Notes: generated by a model not told the origin, from the letters alone. A stretch of 64,000 nt of DNA from Catenovulum sediminis (GCF_040270295.1 NZ_JBELOE010000093.1); one strand, 5' to 3'. Shown: positions 9,626-17,931, counted from the first letter of the stretch. Program-made: numbers and translations.

Positions 9626-11545
9626 ATGTTGATACAAAAAAGAAGAATGTCACTTGTGATGTCTGCAGTGGTGGCATCATTAATGGGTTGCAGCCAGAAT
9701 TCAACCGAACAACACTCTAAAATCGAATTTAAAGATGTTACCCAAAGTGTTGGTTTAGTCACCGAAAACAACTGGAAATATGGTGGCCCCGCAGTGGCGG
9801 ATATGAATAACGACGGTCGCTACGACTTTTTGTTAACCAATCACAACTCAACCCCAGCGCAACTATTTATCGCCAACGAAGACAACACCTATACCGAAAT
9901 TAAAGGCCAGTTTCCGATGGCCGATTTACATGGCTTAACAGCCGGTGACTATGACTTAGACGGCGACAACGACGTTATCTTATCCGTTGGCGGCGGTAGC
10001 GGCTTAAAACCACAACCACAACGTTTATTCAGAAACGACAATGGCAATTTTGTAGAAGTCACTAAAGAAGCCGGCGTTGCAGAATTAGGCGCACGAGGCC
10101 GCGCCGTTAGATGGATAGACTTAGACAGCGACGGCGACCTAGACTTTTTGCAAATTAACGCGCCAAAAGTTGTAAACGAAGATATGCCCAGAAATATCTT
10201 ATTTAAAAACAATGGCGACGGCACTTTTGATTATCATCACAGCCCAAGTTTTGAAGAAGTAGACGCAGAGCGCCTGTTATTATCCGATTTTGATAACGAC
10301 GGTTATCTAGACGTTATCGCGTTTGATGGGCATGGCATTACAACCTTATTAAAAAACAACAATGATTTTAGCTTTACCGATGTCACCTCAAAATGGCTGA
10401 CAAAAGATGCAGAAAACTACAAATATGTAATCGCAGTCGCCCACCTTGATATGGACCAAGATGGCGATTTAGATTACTACCTCGCCCGAGGTAAACTGCA
10501 TTATGGTTTAGCCAACAACTCGATTTCTTACACCAAAGAAACCAAAAGATTAGACCTGCGCGACGAAGGTAACGAAAGTGAAGACGGCATGTTACTAACC
10601 GTAGACGGCGACCTTTCACTGATTAACTTTTACCACTGGCCCAGAGCAAAAGACTTAGAGTACATGCCGGTATTTTTGGGCAAAGATAAAACCAGCATCA
10701 AACCGCCAGAAGATACCTTTGTAGTAGCAAAAGAAACCGCCAAAGGATTTCCGGATGAGATAACAGAAACAGGCTGGTACGTCGGTTACTTAGGCGATGG
10801 AAAATGGAAAGTGAGATGGAAACTGGGCGTTAAACAAGCTTGGGGTATTCGCGCTTCATTTGGAGGGGTAACCGAATATGACACAGAATTCACGCCGAAC
10901 AACTCAGATTTACCAGATGTATTATTGCGTAACGACGGCACCCATTTTACCGATATTTCAGACACCTTACCAAAACTGACGAATCATAATAACTGGGGCG
11001 TTGCAGTCGGCGATTTTGACAATGACAGCGACGACGATTTATTTGTTTACCGCTTTGGTAAATTAAAAGAACGCCTGCCGGATTTACTCTTAGTAAACGA
11101 TGGCACAGGTAAATTTGAAGCCTCACTGGCGACATCTGCAACCTCAGGCGTTGGCAAAGATCAACATGGTGATATGGGCATCGCCATTGACTATAACCAA
11201 GACGGCAAACTTGATTTGTTAAATGGCGACGACGACAACGGCCCTTGGTACATGTATCAAAATATAACCGAAAATAACAATCATTATGCCTTTGTGCATG
11301 TGGGGTATTCAGTAAAAGGCGTCGACCCATATGGCGCAAAAATTGAAGTGACAACCCAACAAGGCAAACAACACAAAACCGTGGGTTCGTTAAATGCCAG
11401 CCATTCACAAAGCTTGTTAAACATTGCCCACTTTGGATTAGGCAACCTAGATAAAATAGACAAGGTTAAAGTAACATGGCGCGACGGCACCACAGAAACA
11501 AAAAGCAACTTAAGCGCTGATAACACTTACAAATTTGGTAAATAG
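9626..11545 (+). CDS. FG-GAP/VCBS repeat lipoprotein with ASPIC/UnbV domain
   Basis: A 639-residue lipoprotein with a signal peptide and lipobox LMGC near residue 21. The body is a chain of FG-GAP/VCBS repeats, each carrying a calcium-loop-like motif: DMNNDGRYD, DYDLDGDND, DLDSDGDLD, DFDNDGYLD, DMDQDGDLD, DFDNDSDDD and DYNQDGKLD. This suggests a calcium-stabilised seven-bladed propeller. The C-terminal 85 residues match the ASPIC/UnbV domain (YGAKIEV, SQSLLNIAHFGLG, VTWRDGT), commonly found on surface proteins of marine bacteria with roles in adhesion or polymer binding. The ATG at 9626 starts the signal peptide; the upstream TTG frame is less likely. Its last codons also form the first, imperfect unit of a tandem repeat that continues past the stop. 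Confidence 0.82.
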   Translation: MLIQKRRMSLVMSAVVASLMGCSQNSTEQHSKIEFKDVTQSVGLVTENNWKYGGPAVADMNNDGRYDFLLTNHNSTPAQLFIANEDNTYTEIKGQFPMADLHGLTAGDYDLDGDNDVILSVGGGSGLKPQPQRLFRNDNGNFVEVTKEAGVAELGARGRAVRWIDLDSDGDLDFLQINAPKVVNEDMPRNILFKNNGDGTFDYHHSPSFEEVDAERLLLSDFDNDGYLDVIAFDGHGITTLLKNNNDFSFTDVTSKWLTKDAENYKYVIAVAHLDMDQDGDLDYYLARGKLHYGLANNSISYTKETKRLDLRDEGNESEDGMLLTVDGDLSLINFYHWPRAKDLEYMPVFLGKDKTSIKPPEDTFVVAKETAKGFPDEITETGWYVGYLGDGKWKVRWKLGVKQAWGIRASFGGVTEYDTEFTPNNSDLPDVLLRNDGTHFTDISDTLPKLTNHNNWGVAVGDFDNDSDDDLFVYRFGKLKERLPDLLLVNDGTGKFEASLATSATSGVGKDQHGDMGIAIDYNQDGKLDLLNGDDDNGPWYMYQNITENNNHYAFVHVGYSVKGVDPYGAKIEVTTQQGKQHKTVGSLNASHSQSLLNIAHFGLGNLDKIDKVKVTWRDGTTETKSNLSADNTYKFGK

Positions 11546-11596
11546 CAAATTTCGTAAATAAACAAATTTCGTAAATAAACAAAGTGCGTAAATAAA
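11530..11596 (+). repeat. 17-bp tandem repeat running out of the gene's 3' end
   Basis: Units of CAAATTTCGTAAATAAA start at 11546 and 11563 (identical), with a third unit, CAAAGTGCGTAAATAAA, at 11580. The last 16 bases of the preceding gene (CAAATTTGGTAAATAG, from 11530) are a diverged zeroth unit. The array looks like a slippage duplication of the gene's own tail. Confidence 0.85.
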
Positions 11597-11614
11597 CAAG
11601 CTGCGCCAGAAATG

Positions 11615-11643
11615 AGTAAGCCCGTAAGTTTTACGGGCTTACT
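11615..11643. terminator. bidirectional hairpin terminator
   Basis: A perfect 13-bp stem, AGTAAGCCCGTAA and TTACGGGCTTACT, with a 3-base loop. It lies between the convergent FG-GAP lipoprotein gene and the DUF3037 gene. The flanking T content is modest (TTCATTA on the plus strand), so termination may be partly structure-driven. Confidence 0.7.
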
Positions 11644-11692
11644 TTCATTAGCACATCATTAAGCAAAATTAATTGCAAACATTACTGCCTAT

Positions 11693-12580
11693 TCAACACG
11701 CTGATGAACTTGCGATGGTTTCAATACTTTCTTGGGCTAAGTCAGCAGCAGCGAACTGAATAATTTTGTCAGTATCACTATAATTTTCGACTTGCGCACC
11801 TAAGTGTTTAATTTCACCAACAACATCTTCGTAAACTTTTACAAACTCCAACTTACGATGGCTTGGTTTTTCCACTGCAACTAACGCTTTATCTGCTTGC
11901 ACAACATCACAGTTAATCAATTTATTTAAACGACTAACCCAAGTTTCCCCATGTTCCATTGCTAATAATACATTTTGTTGCTCAAAGGCTAACGGACGAA
12001 TAATACGGTAACTATCATTTATACACCTTGCCAGTGGCACGGAAATATCAAACATACCCGCTTTAATCGTTTGCTTGGTATAACGAACACCTTGGGGTAA
12101 TTTTCGCGTTAGTTGATTTCTTAACGACCTAACCATCTGTTGCTCTTTATACTCCTTCGCTTCAGCAAAGTTTCTGCCAATAAAACGTTGGTATAGTTGC
12201 TCTGTAGCGACTTTAATGTCCGTTGTTAATAAAGTACCTACTTCACCAAAATGTGAAACTGACTCCCTTGTACGTGTTATTTCTTTAAAGTAATCAACTA
12301 AATTTTGCCCGTACACGTGATGATCTACTAAATACTGGCGAATACGCGTTAATTCACTTTCAAAGCCTTCAATCGCGTGGCGATAAACAACACCATCTAA
12401 GTCATCAAAAAATTGGTTTACACGTTTGAAAGATTTAGGCGCTAATTTAAAATCATATAAGCCTAATTTTGGTGCAATAACGACTACACCCACATTGGCA
12501 AATTCTCGGGTTTCGGCAAAAGGCATAAAACGCACAACAGCATACATGCATAGTGTATTGGTGTTCATCAATTCACTCAT
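11693..12580 (-). CDS. DUF3037 family protein, partner of HipA-like kinase
   Basis: A 295-residue soluble protein. Its N-terminus (CMYAVVRFMPFAETREFANVG) followed by VVVIAP is the DUF3037 signature, a domain of unknown function. No catalytic motif is evident to me. The ATG at 12580 is chosen because it overlaps the stop codon of the upstream HipA-like gene as ATGA and has a strong GGGAGGGG site 6-7 bases before it, which implies translational coupling. DUF3037 genes recur next to HipA_2-type kinase genes, so this is probably a two-component module. A toxin, kinase-substrate or defence role is inference only. Confidence 0.8.
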   Translation of the reverse strand: MSELMNTNTLCMYAVVRFMPFAETREFANVGVVVIAPKLGLYDFKLAPKSFKRVNQFFDDLDGVVYRHAIEGFESELTRIRQYLVDHHVYGQNLVDYFKEITRTRESVSHFGEVGTLLTTDIKVATEQLYQRFIGRNFAEAKEYKEQQMVRSLRNQLTRKLPQGVRYTKQTIKAGMFDISVPLARCINDSYRIIRPLAFEQQNVLLAMEHGETWVSRLNKLINCDVVQADKALVAVEKPSHRKLEFVKVYEDVVGEIKHLGAQVENYSDTDKIIQFAAADLAQESIETIASSSAC

Positions 12581-13347
12581 TTTAGCCCCTCCCAAAATTT
12601 TTGATTTAAATACTCGTTTAATCTTAACGTCATTCGTTCAATTATTCCATGATAATCAGCGACACCCTCTCGCCAATCTTCAGGGATTTGTTCAACAATT
12701 TGTTGCCAATTAGCGAATGCGTCAGCCATTCTTTGCTCATAATTTTGCAATACATCATAATCAATTTGAGCGGGCCAATAATCACTACTTACGTGGAATT
12801 TATGATGTTCAGCAATTAAAAAACCATTATCAAATGCCAAATTATGGTCTACAACCTTCAATGCCAAACTTGATTGAGCATAGAATAAATTAGGGTTACC
12901 ACCGAGCTTAGTTAAATTTCTATCAGCGTTTTTTATCCAATAATCAAAAACATACAAATCACGCAGCGTTTCTTGCGACAATGAATGAAGGATTTGATAG
13001 TTTACTTCTTGCAAATCAGGTATAAATTCAGAAGCAAAAGCAACACCTTCACCAATTTCAAATTGATAATCGGAATTATATTCTAGTAAGGCACTATCTA
13101 CATATACCAACTCACAATTAGGTATAGGTAAACCAAAGTCTTGCCCTAATTTGCCAAATAACCACTCTTTAATACAACCTTCAAAACCAGCACGTTGGCG
13201 CTTGATAACATACTTTTTACCATTATCCGCTAAACATAAATAAGGGCCTGTAGCTCCTTGGGTCATTTGATGAATTATTTCGACTATACAAATCACATTT
13301 TTGTCACTATTGCCCTGTTCAATTGGCTTTACTCTCTTTATGCTCAT
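12577..13347 (-). CDS. HipA-like kinase domain protein (HipA_2 type)
   Basis: A 256-residue compact kinase-like protein lacking the N-terminal subdomain of full-length HipA. It has a probable ATP lysine in KKYVIKR (about K49), a catalytic-loop-like ADRN at residues 141-144 followed by GGNPN, and a metal-binding DHN at 167-169 (VVDHNLAFD). This fits the HipA_2 family, relatives of the persistence kinase HipA, which phosphorylates a tRNA synthetase. No HipB-like antitoxin gene is adjacent; the coupled DUF3037 gene takes that position. The gene follows the 5'-nucleotidase gene by 41 bases on the same strand. Kinase activity and target are inferred. Confidence 0.75.
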   Translation of the reverse strand: MSIKRVKPIEQGNSDKNVICIVEIIHQMTQGATGPYLCLADNGKKYVIKRQRAGFEGCIKEWLFGKLGQDFGLPIPNCELVYVDSALLEYNSDYQFEIGEGVAFASEFIPDLQEVNYQILHSLSQETLRDLYVFDYWIKNADRNLTKLGGNPNLFYAQSSLALKVVDHNLAFDNGFLIAEHHKFHVSSDYWPAQIDYDVLQNYEQRMADAFANWQQIVEQIPEDWREGVADYHGIIERMTLRLNEYLNQKFWEGLK

Positions 13348-13388
13348 GAATTTACTTAATAAATTTTAACCAAAAACTTCCGAGTTCT

Positions 13389-14342
13389 TTACTTTGCTAA
13401 TTCAGATGCACTTAAATACGGCACTTTACCTGAAGGAACTAAATTGGCTGCCGTATCCAAATGGACATCTTGATCATCAAAAAAGATATGCGGCTTAAAT
13501 GCTTTTAATACCTTTCCTTTTTCTAATCCGCCCAGAAAAAATGCTTCATCTACGTAAACACCCCATGCCCGAAGAGTTTTAATTACTCGCATTTCCGACG
13601 GACTATTACGAGCCGTAACAATCGCAATACGCACAGGTGAATATTCCACTTTCATGGGTAAGCGATCTTGCAACTTAGATAGCTTTTTTAATAAACTCGC
13701 GTAAGGGCCTTCTTCCATTGGTGTATCTTGCATGGCATCTTCTTGAGCATGAAACGCTTCCATTCCTTGTGTTTTATAAACCAGCTCGCTTTTATCCGAA
13801 AACAGTACGGCGTCACCATCAAAAGCTATCCGAACCTGCCCCTCCGGAATCTCAGCACCTTCTTTAGGAGGATTTTTCAAAATTGCTGCAGCACTATGAC
13901 CTGAATCGATTACCTGCTGGGCATCCTTTACATCGGTCGTTAAAAACAGATCAACATCAAAAGCTTCTACATAGTCGGCTGCAGATTCACCTGCAGTAAA
14001 AGCAGAACGGGTAATATTTAATCCATTATGGCGAATGCTATTCAACACTCGCAACCCAGTATCGGGACTATTACGTGACATCACGACCACCTCAACCAAA
14101 GGTGATTTATCACTGGCTTGCATGTACTCATTGAGACCTAATAATGCTTCAACCAATGGGTAACCAGTTCCAGCTTGAAGCGGAACATTTTCATGTTTAA
14201 GCATGTAATCGCGAAACAACTCTATTGCTTTATCAGGATCTTCGTTTCGAGCTTCACGAAAAATTTTATCTGACTCGCTCATATCAAAAAGCGCCGTAGC
14301 GGATATCCCGACTACAAGAGTGTTACTTAAATCCAATGCCAT
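13389..14342 (-). CDS. cytosolic 5'-nucleotidase (PF06189 family)
   Basis: A 317-residue protein matching the prokaryotic 5'-nucleotidase family related to cytosolic nucleotidase I. Visible signatures are LVVGISATALFDM at the start, VVVMSRNSPDTGLRVLNSI, VRIAFDGDAVLFSD (HAD-like DxD motif) and HIFFDDQDVHLD near the end. It should dephosphorylate nucleoside 5'-monophosphates in the cytoplasm. The ATG at 14342 has AGGTG six bases upstream; a GTG at 14351 is possible. It sits 5' of the HipA-like/DUF3037 pair on the same strand. Nucleotide-depleting enzymes do occur in defence islands, but this one looks like an ordinary metabolic family member. Confidence 0.8.
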   Translation of the reverse strand: MALDLSNTLVVGISATALFDMSESDKIFREARNEDPDKAIELFRDYMLKHENVPLQAGTGYPLVEALLGLNEYMQASDKSPLVEVVVMSRNSPDTGLRVLNSIRHNGLNITRSAFTAGESAADYVEAFDVDLFLTTDVKDAQQVIDSGHSAAAILKNPPKEGAEIPEGQVRIAFDGDAVLFSDKSELVYKTQGMEAFHAQEDAMQDTPMEEGPYASLLKKLSKLQDRLPMKVEYSPVRIAIVTARNSPSEMRVIKTLRAWGVYVDEAFFLGGLEKGKVLKAFKPHIFFDDQDVHLDTAANLVPSGKVPYLSASELAK

Positions 14343-14450
14343 CGACTTCACCTAATGAACCTGAACTCTGAAAACGAAATATAAGGGAACTAAATACCCT
14401 AACCACAAACAGCTCTTTCGACCAAAAAATCAAACAAACGCGGTACAACT

Positions 14451-14600
14451 ACGGATAAGTTAGTTGAAACCTTTTGTGATGTCGATAACTTATTGCCAAT
14501 TGCTTATCAAGCAGAGACAGGAAGCATTCCTTTACGCGTTGTAAGCCTATGGGCTGTCAGTTTGCGAATGCCTCATCAAAGTTGGAGAGCACAATTCGCT
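14451..14600 (+). pseudogene. possible IS982-type transposase N-terminal scrap
   Basis: The plus-strand frame encodes DKLVETFCDVDN from 14454, which resembles the opening of IS982-family transposases (LVE-FCDVDDF). The similarity fades after about a dozen residues, and the open frame runs into the 3' end of the minus-strand HNH-S24 gene. No inverted repeats or complete transposase are visible. If real, it is a short relic. The rest of the 14343-14602 gap shows nothing else I can name. Confidence 0.35.
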
Positions 14601-14602
14601 GA

Positions 14603-16174
14603 TTATTCATATATCACACTCTTAAGCCTTGCAAAGGTGCGCATTTGTTCAGTTGCGTAAATAGGCTCATAATCCTGATTTTTAGCTATAAGCTTATAAC
14701 GCCCGTCCGGTTCTTTTTTAATATCGCGCAATAAATACTGAGCGGTGCCGGTTTCATCATCGCACTCTATAGCAACGGTGCAATTTTGCAGCGAGCCCGC
14801 GCGCTCTGGTGTAATCCACTCAAGCAACAATAAATCACCATCTAAAATAGGGTTTTTGCCGCCATTCATCGAATTGCCCGATGCACGGGCCAAAAAATGT
14901 CGTTTCGGATCCAGTTTACCAACCCCATCAGGTGCAGGTATATACTCAACCTCACTATCATCACCGCTTTTAAAATGACCACACGCAATTTTAAGATTAG
15001 GAAAATAAGGCAAGTTGGCTGAATTTTGGCGCTCCGCCCTTTGCTGCGCAGCTTGACCAAAATCAATAACTTTAGCGCGATCATCAGAACTTGGAAGCAC
15101 TCCGCTGCTACTAGAAAAAGAAGATGTACTAACGTCACTCGCACTGACAAACTTATCTTTTGCACCCAGCCAAAGCTTAGCACCATTTAACTCGGCAACC
15201 TGATACGCCCAGTCACTAACCGCTTTTGATTTAACCGAATCACAATAATAATAATTGCCCAATTCAGCTTGCAATACATCGGCATGCTCTTCTAAATTTT
15301 GTGCTTGCCAATGTTCTTTATGAATGTGCGCGGCCAAAAAATCCCTTTTATTGTTATTGCATGTTCGGTGTGCTGCAACAAAATTATGCCCTAAGTCATG
15401 AGCATATCGCGCAAAAGGAATAAAATGATCGACCTCAACTGCCCCACTGACCATTGGCTTATGGCAATAAAAACAGCGGTTTTGTTGTATCTCGATTAAC
15501 ACAGGTTTTGCATAATTTAACGCAGTTCTGTCAAAACCAAATAAAAAGCGTTCTAGCTGACTTTCTGGCCCAATTAACTGTTGATTAAACTTAATAGCTT
15601 GAATTTTTTGAATCCAACTATTTCTGGCTAAATACACAACCAAATCGTAAAAACGGCGAAAACAATCCGCAATCCCTGGATACAAAGTAATAAATTTCTG
15701 CTTTTTATTGTGCGGATATAAAAAGCATTCTTCTTGTTTTGCCAGAATTTGCAATCGCCAGAGTGGGCCATTTTTTAATGTTTCCATACTCGCATTAAAA
15801 ACAGCTTTCCAATATTGGCTGTTTTTTAACTGACGCAGACTTTTAATTTCATTTTGCTGGCACTCGTATAAAACGGTAATCACCTTAGATTGCGCACCAG
15901 TATTTTGCCTAAGTAACCCCGCTTCACCTTGATGGCTAGAAAATGGCGTCGCATGATGCCAATACAATAAGATAAGTTTCTCGGCCAAGGTTTCTAACGA
16001 GATCACTAACTGGCCATCCGCCTGATTTTCGTTACCCGATAAATCGACACTTTCCACACAAACATCAGCCAGCGCGTGCAACAAAGCAAATTTATAAGTT
16101 GCTGAAAAATCGCCTTCATTTAACATGCGTTGAATATAAGCGATAAAATTAAGTTGCTGTTGCATCGCTGCCAT
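14603..16174 (-). CDS. HNH endonuclease fused to S24 (LexA/UmuD-like) peptidase domain
   Basis: A 523-residue fusion. Residues 1-220 are an uncharacterised helical region. An HNH nuclease domain follows at about 230-285, with zinc-type cysteines C234/C237 (CFYC), D249-H250 (VDHFIPFARY) and RTCNNNK at 270-276. A linker (about 340-390) leads to an S24 domain with the nucleophile in SGNSMNGG (S435) and NPILDGDLLLLEW. A Cys-Gly pair at 398-399 (KIACGHF) lies 37 residues before the Ser, nearly the spacing of the UmuD self-cleavage site. The catalytic Lys position (LexA K156) appears to be Arg (LLRDIKK), so cleavage is uncertain. The start at 16174 follows AGGTGG and lies two bases past the methyltransferase stop, so the two are co-transcribed. 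Probable DNA-damage-responsive or defence nuclease (inference). Confidence 0.8.
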   Translation of the reverse strand: MAAMQQQLNFIAYIQRMLNEGDFSATYKFALLHALADVCVESVDLSGNENQADGQLVISLETLAEKLILLYWHHATPFSSHQGEAGLLRQNTGAQSKVITVLYECQQNEIKSLRQLKNSQYWKAVFNASMETLKNGPLWRLQILAKQEECFLYPHNKKQKFITLYPGIADCFRRFYDLVVYLARNSWIQKIQAIKFNQQLIGPESQLERFLFGFDRTALNYAKPVLIEIQQNRCFYCHKPMVSGAVEVDHFIPFARYAHDLGHNFVAAHRTCNNNKRDFLAAHIHKEHWQAQNLEEHADVLQAELGNYYYCDSVKSKAVSDWAYQVAELNGAKLWLGAKDKFVSASDVSTSSFSSSSGVLPSSDDRAKVIDFGQAAQQRAERQNSANLPYFPNLKIACGHFKSGDDSEVEYIPAPDGVGKLDPKRHFLARASGNSMNGGKNPILDGDLLLLEWITPERAGSLQNCTVAIECDDETGTAQYLLRDIKKEPDGRYKLIAKNQDYEPIYATEQMRTFARLKSVIYE

Positions 16175-16176
16175 TA

Positions 16177-16773
16177 TTAAACATCCACCTTTTGAATCAG
16201 CGCATTTAACCAAATTTCACTTGAGCGATTAGGTCGCTGATCGGCACTTTGCCAATGTTTAATCATAACCAAATCAGGCTGCTGACTTATGAGCTTAGCT
16301 AATGAATATTCAGTTAAATCAGTAAAATTGCGGCCGTTATCAACACGCTCGGTTTCACCATATTTAAACGAAACATACATCACACCGTTATTTTTAAGCG
16401 CCGCAGCTAATTTAGCAAATATCAAAGGTAACTCTGCTTTGGCAACATGCAACAAACTGGCACAACACCATATACCGTGATATGTATTTTGTGCACAAAG
16501 CTGCTGGAAAGTTTTTGTTTCGACAGGCTGTTGTAAATGCTCAGTGGCGATAGCAGCGAGCTGTTCGCTGGCATCAAATGCCTCAACAAGATAACCCTGT
16601 TGTTTAAAATAAAACGCATCTCGACCACTTCCACAACCTGCATCTAAAATAACGCCAGCGGATTTTATCAGGGGCAAAAATTCAGAATACAGCGCAGATA
16701 AATCCACCAAAACAGTTGAATTATAAAACTCACGTGCATTGTTATTATAATAATCCGTTGTTTTACTAAACAT
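16177..16773 (-). CDS. class I SAM-dependent methyltransferase, paired with HNH-S24 gene
   Basis: A 198-residue soluble methyltransferase with motif I VILDAGCGSGRD (about residues 41-52), an acidic strand-2 end (VEAFDASEQ), and WCCASLLHV near motif IV. It resembles TehB/UbiE-like small-molecule methyltransferases. It has no DPPY/NPPF motif or cytosine-methyltransferase PCQ motif, so it is not an evident DNA modification enzyme. It is the first gene of a two-gene operon, with its stop two bases before the start of the HNH-S24 gene. The pairing suggests a joint function, but which molecule it methylates cannot be told. Confidence 0.8.
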   Translation of the reverse strand: MFSKTTDYYNNNAREFYNSTVLVDLSALYSEFLPLIKSAGVILDAGCGSGRDAFYFKQQGYLVEAFDASEQLAAIATEHLQQPVETKTFQQLCAQNTYHGIWCCASLLHVAKAELPLIFAKLAAALKNNGVMYVSFKYGETERVDNGRNFTDLTEYSLAKLISQQPDLVMIKHWQSADQRPNRSSEIWLNALIQKVDV

Positions 16774-17016
16774 TGTACAAACTCTGCTTTATGGTATGGC
16801 CACTCAAATACGTTAACGAGCGGAAGATTTAACAACTAAATTTAGCAAAACAGCTTTGAAAAATATAGTTTTTATGAGTTGTTAATTTGTAGAGGGGCCC
16901 AAATGGGACTCACTACTATTTACTCAAATTCGCCTGCCTTAAAGGTGTTAGATAGGCGATTTGCGCAGGCTGGTCGTTTGTATCAAACAACTCTGCCATT
17001 TGCGTTTGAAACATCC

Positions 17017-17127
17017 AGCTAACGGTGACTTGTCACCAATTGAGTTTGAAAATTCTAAATTAAAAGTGACCGGTATTGCTTGACCTGTGCAGGTCTGTAT
17101 GTTGCAAGATACTGGCCTCCGTTAGCT
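17017..17127. repeat. structured inverted repeat with two internal hairpins
   Basis: A perfect 9-bp inverted repeat, AGCTAACGG (17017-17025) and CCGTTAGCT (17119-17127), brackets 93 bases. Inside are two short palindromes: GGTGAC-TT-GTCACC (17024-17037) and GACCTG-TG-CAGGTC (17082-17095). The ends AAC/GTT and the length recall integron attC sites, but the outer core deviates from RYYYAAC/GTTRRRY and no convincing inner L boxes pair. It could be an attC-like relic, a structured RNA or a small palindromic element. Confidence 0.5.
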
Positions 17128-17143
17128 AGTTTTTGTGCTGCCT

Positions 17144-17401
17144 TTAACTGCCACTGGTATTTTTTAGATCTAGCGGTTCTGGGCAGGTCAGGATATACAC
17201 AGAATCTTTGAAGCTATCGTCGGTTTTAATTAACGAGATAAACAACCCGCTTCCAACTAAATTTTTATTAGGTTGCGGTCTGTAAAAGTCTGCAAAATGA
17301 AGTTTGCCGTTGAAGCCTTTGTATCTATTAGTATATTGTTTTGGTCCGAGAACATTGAACCTGAGTAATGTACATGAATGCGCGGGAACAGATGCTACCA
17401 T
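17144..17401 (-). CDS. doubtful small hypothetical protein
   Basis: An 85-codon frame that begins with ATG but has no recognisable ribosome-binding site and no family signature I know. Residues such as VGSGLFISLIKTDDSF read like folded protein rather than noise, and the frame ends 17 bases from the structured inverted repeat, as a gene-cassette product might. I list it only because no better gene occupies this stretch; it may well be spurious. Confidence 0.2.
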   Translation of the reverse strand: MVASVPAHSCTLLRFNVLGPKQYTNRYKGFNGKLHFADFYRPQPNKNLVGSGLFISLIKTDDSFKDSVYILTCPEPLDLKNTSGS

Positions 17402-17855
17402 TGATTTTTGTGGCTTTGTGTTATTGCGTAACGGTTTCTCACCTAAGCAGATCAGTAGATTGAATTTAGTATCTAGTGAATTATTCCATTAAAGGTGTAA
17501 TTGTTGTGCGTTTAAGAACTGCAAATGACACCAACAAGGTGTAATCTTCATATTTAATGCAAGCATTTAGATATGGTTACTATTTAAACAAACTAAAGAA
17601 TTTTTCAATTGCACAAAAAAATCAACTCCACGAAATGAGAAATTCCCTAGTTCTAATTGTATTAATTGCTTTTTATGCCTAACCTATACAGCCTAACTTA
17701 TTTATACTGATCAGATAAACTATTGATGACATTAAAAATTTCCGAAAAACACAATTTCACCCTAGGATTTTTGCAAAGTGTATCGAATTATTACCGAGTG
17801 CTGGTACGGTTCTTAAAAAGAGATAAACCTTATTCAAAGGTAAAAAAAGCTCGAC

Positions 17856-17885
17856 TTGATATCGGTTGGATTTGATCAATATATA
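17856..17885 (+). promoter_or_regulatory. predicted promoter of the nuclease-helicase operon
   Basis: A -35-like TTGATA (17856-17861) and a -10-like TATATA (17880-17885) are 18 bases apart, which would put the transcript start near 17892, inside the tandem repeats. This is a sequence match only. A TATAGT at 17882 is an alternative -10. Confidence 0.45.
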
Positions 17886-17889
17886 GTAG

Positions 17890-17922
17890 CAAGTTAGGGG
17901 CAAGTTAGGGGCAAGTTAGGGG
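17890..17922 (+). repeat. three 11-bp tandem repeats carrying the ribosome-binding site
   Basis: CAAGTTAGGGG is repeated three times without a gap (from 17890, 17901 and 17912). The AGGGG of the last copy (17918-17922) lies nine bases before the ATG at 17932 and serves as its ribosome-binding site. Copy-number change would alter the 5' leader in 11-base steps without touching the reading frame. Confidence 0.9.
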
Positions 17923-17931
17923 CAAAAAAAC

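Larger units (their letters stand above)
16774..17931. other. 1.16-kb gene-poor stretch in the accessory island
   Basis: No convincing protein-coding gene. The longest frames (minus 17144-17401 and an overlapping plus frame 17304-17492) lack ribosome-binding sites. The stretch contains a structured inverted repeat (17017-17127), the promoter of the nuclease-helicase operon, and 11-bp tandem repeats next to that operon's start. The rest is AT-rich sequence in which I see nothing definite. It may be a remnant of earlier accessory cargo. Confidence 0.6.

Noticed and set aside
11530..11596. CRISPR-like array
   Set aside because: Units of 17 bp are contiguous with no spacers; they are simple tandem repeats.
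14603..16773. Classical type II restriction-modification pair
   Set aside because: The methyltransferase lacks DNA-methylase catalytic motifs (DPPY/NPPF or PCQ), so it cannot be called the cognate modification enzyme.
16828..17127. Integron cassette array
   Set aside because: ATTTAAC (16828), GTTAGAT (about 16949) and the 111-bp inverted repeat look attC-like, but no integrase, no convincing L boxes and no well-formed cassette gene are present.
17304..17492. 62-codon plus-strand frame
   Set aside because: It overlaps the opposite-strand small frame, has no ribosome-binding site, and its composition looks random.
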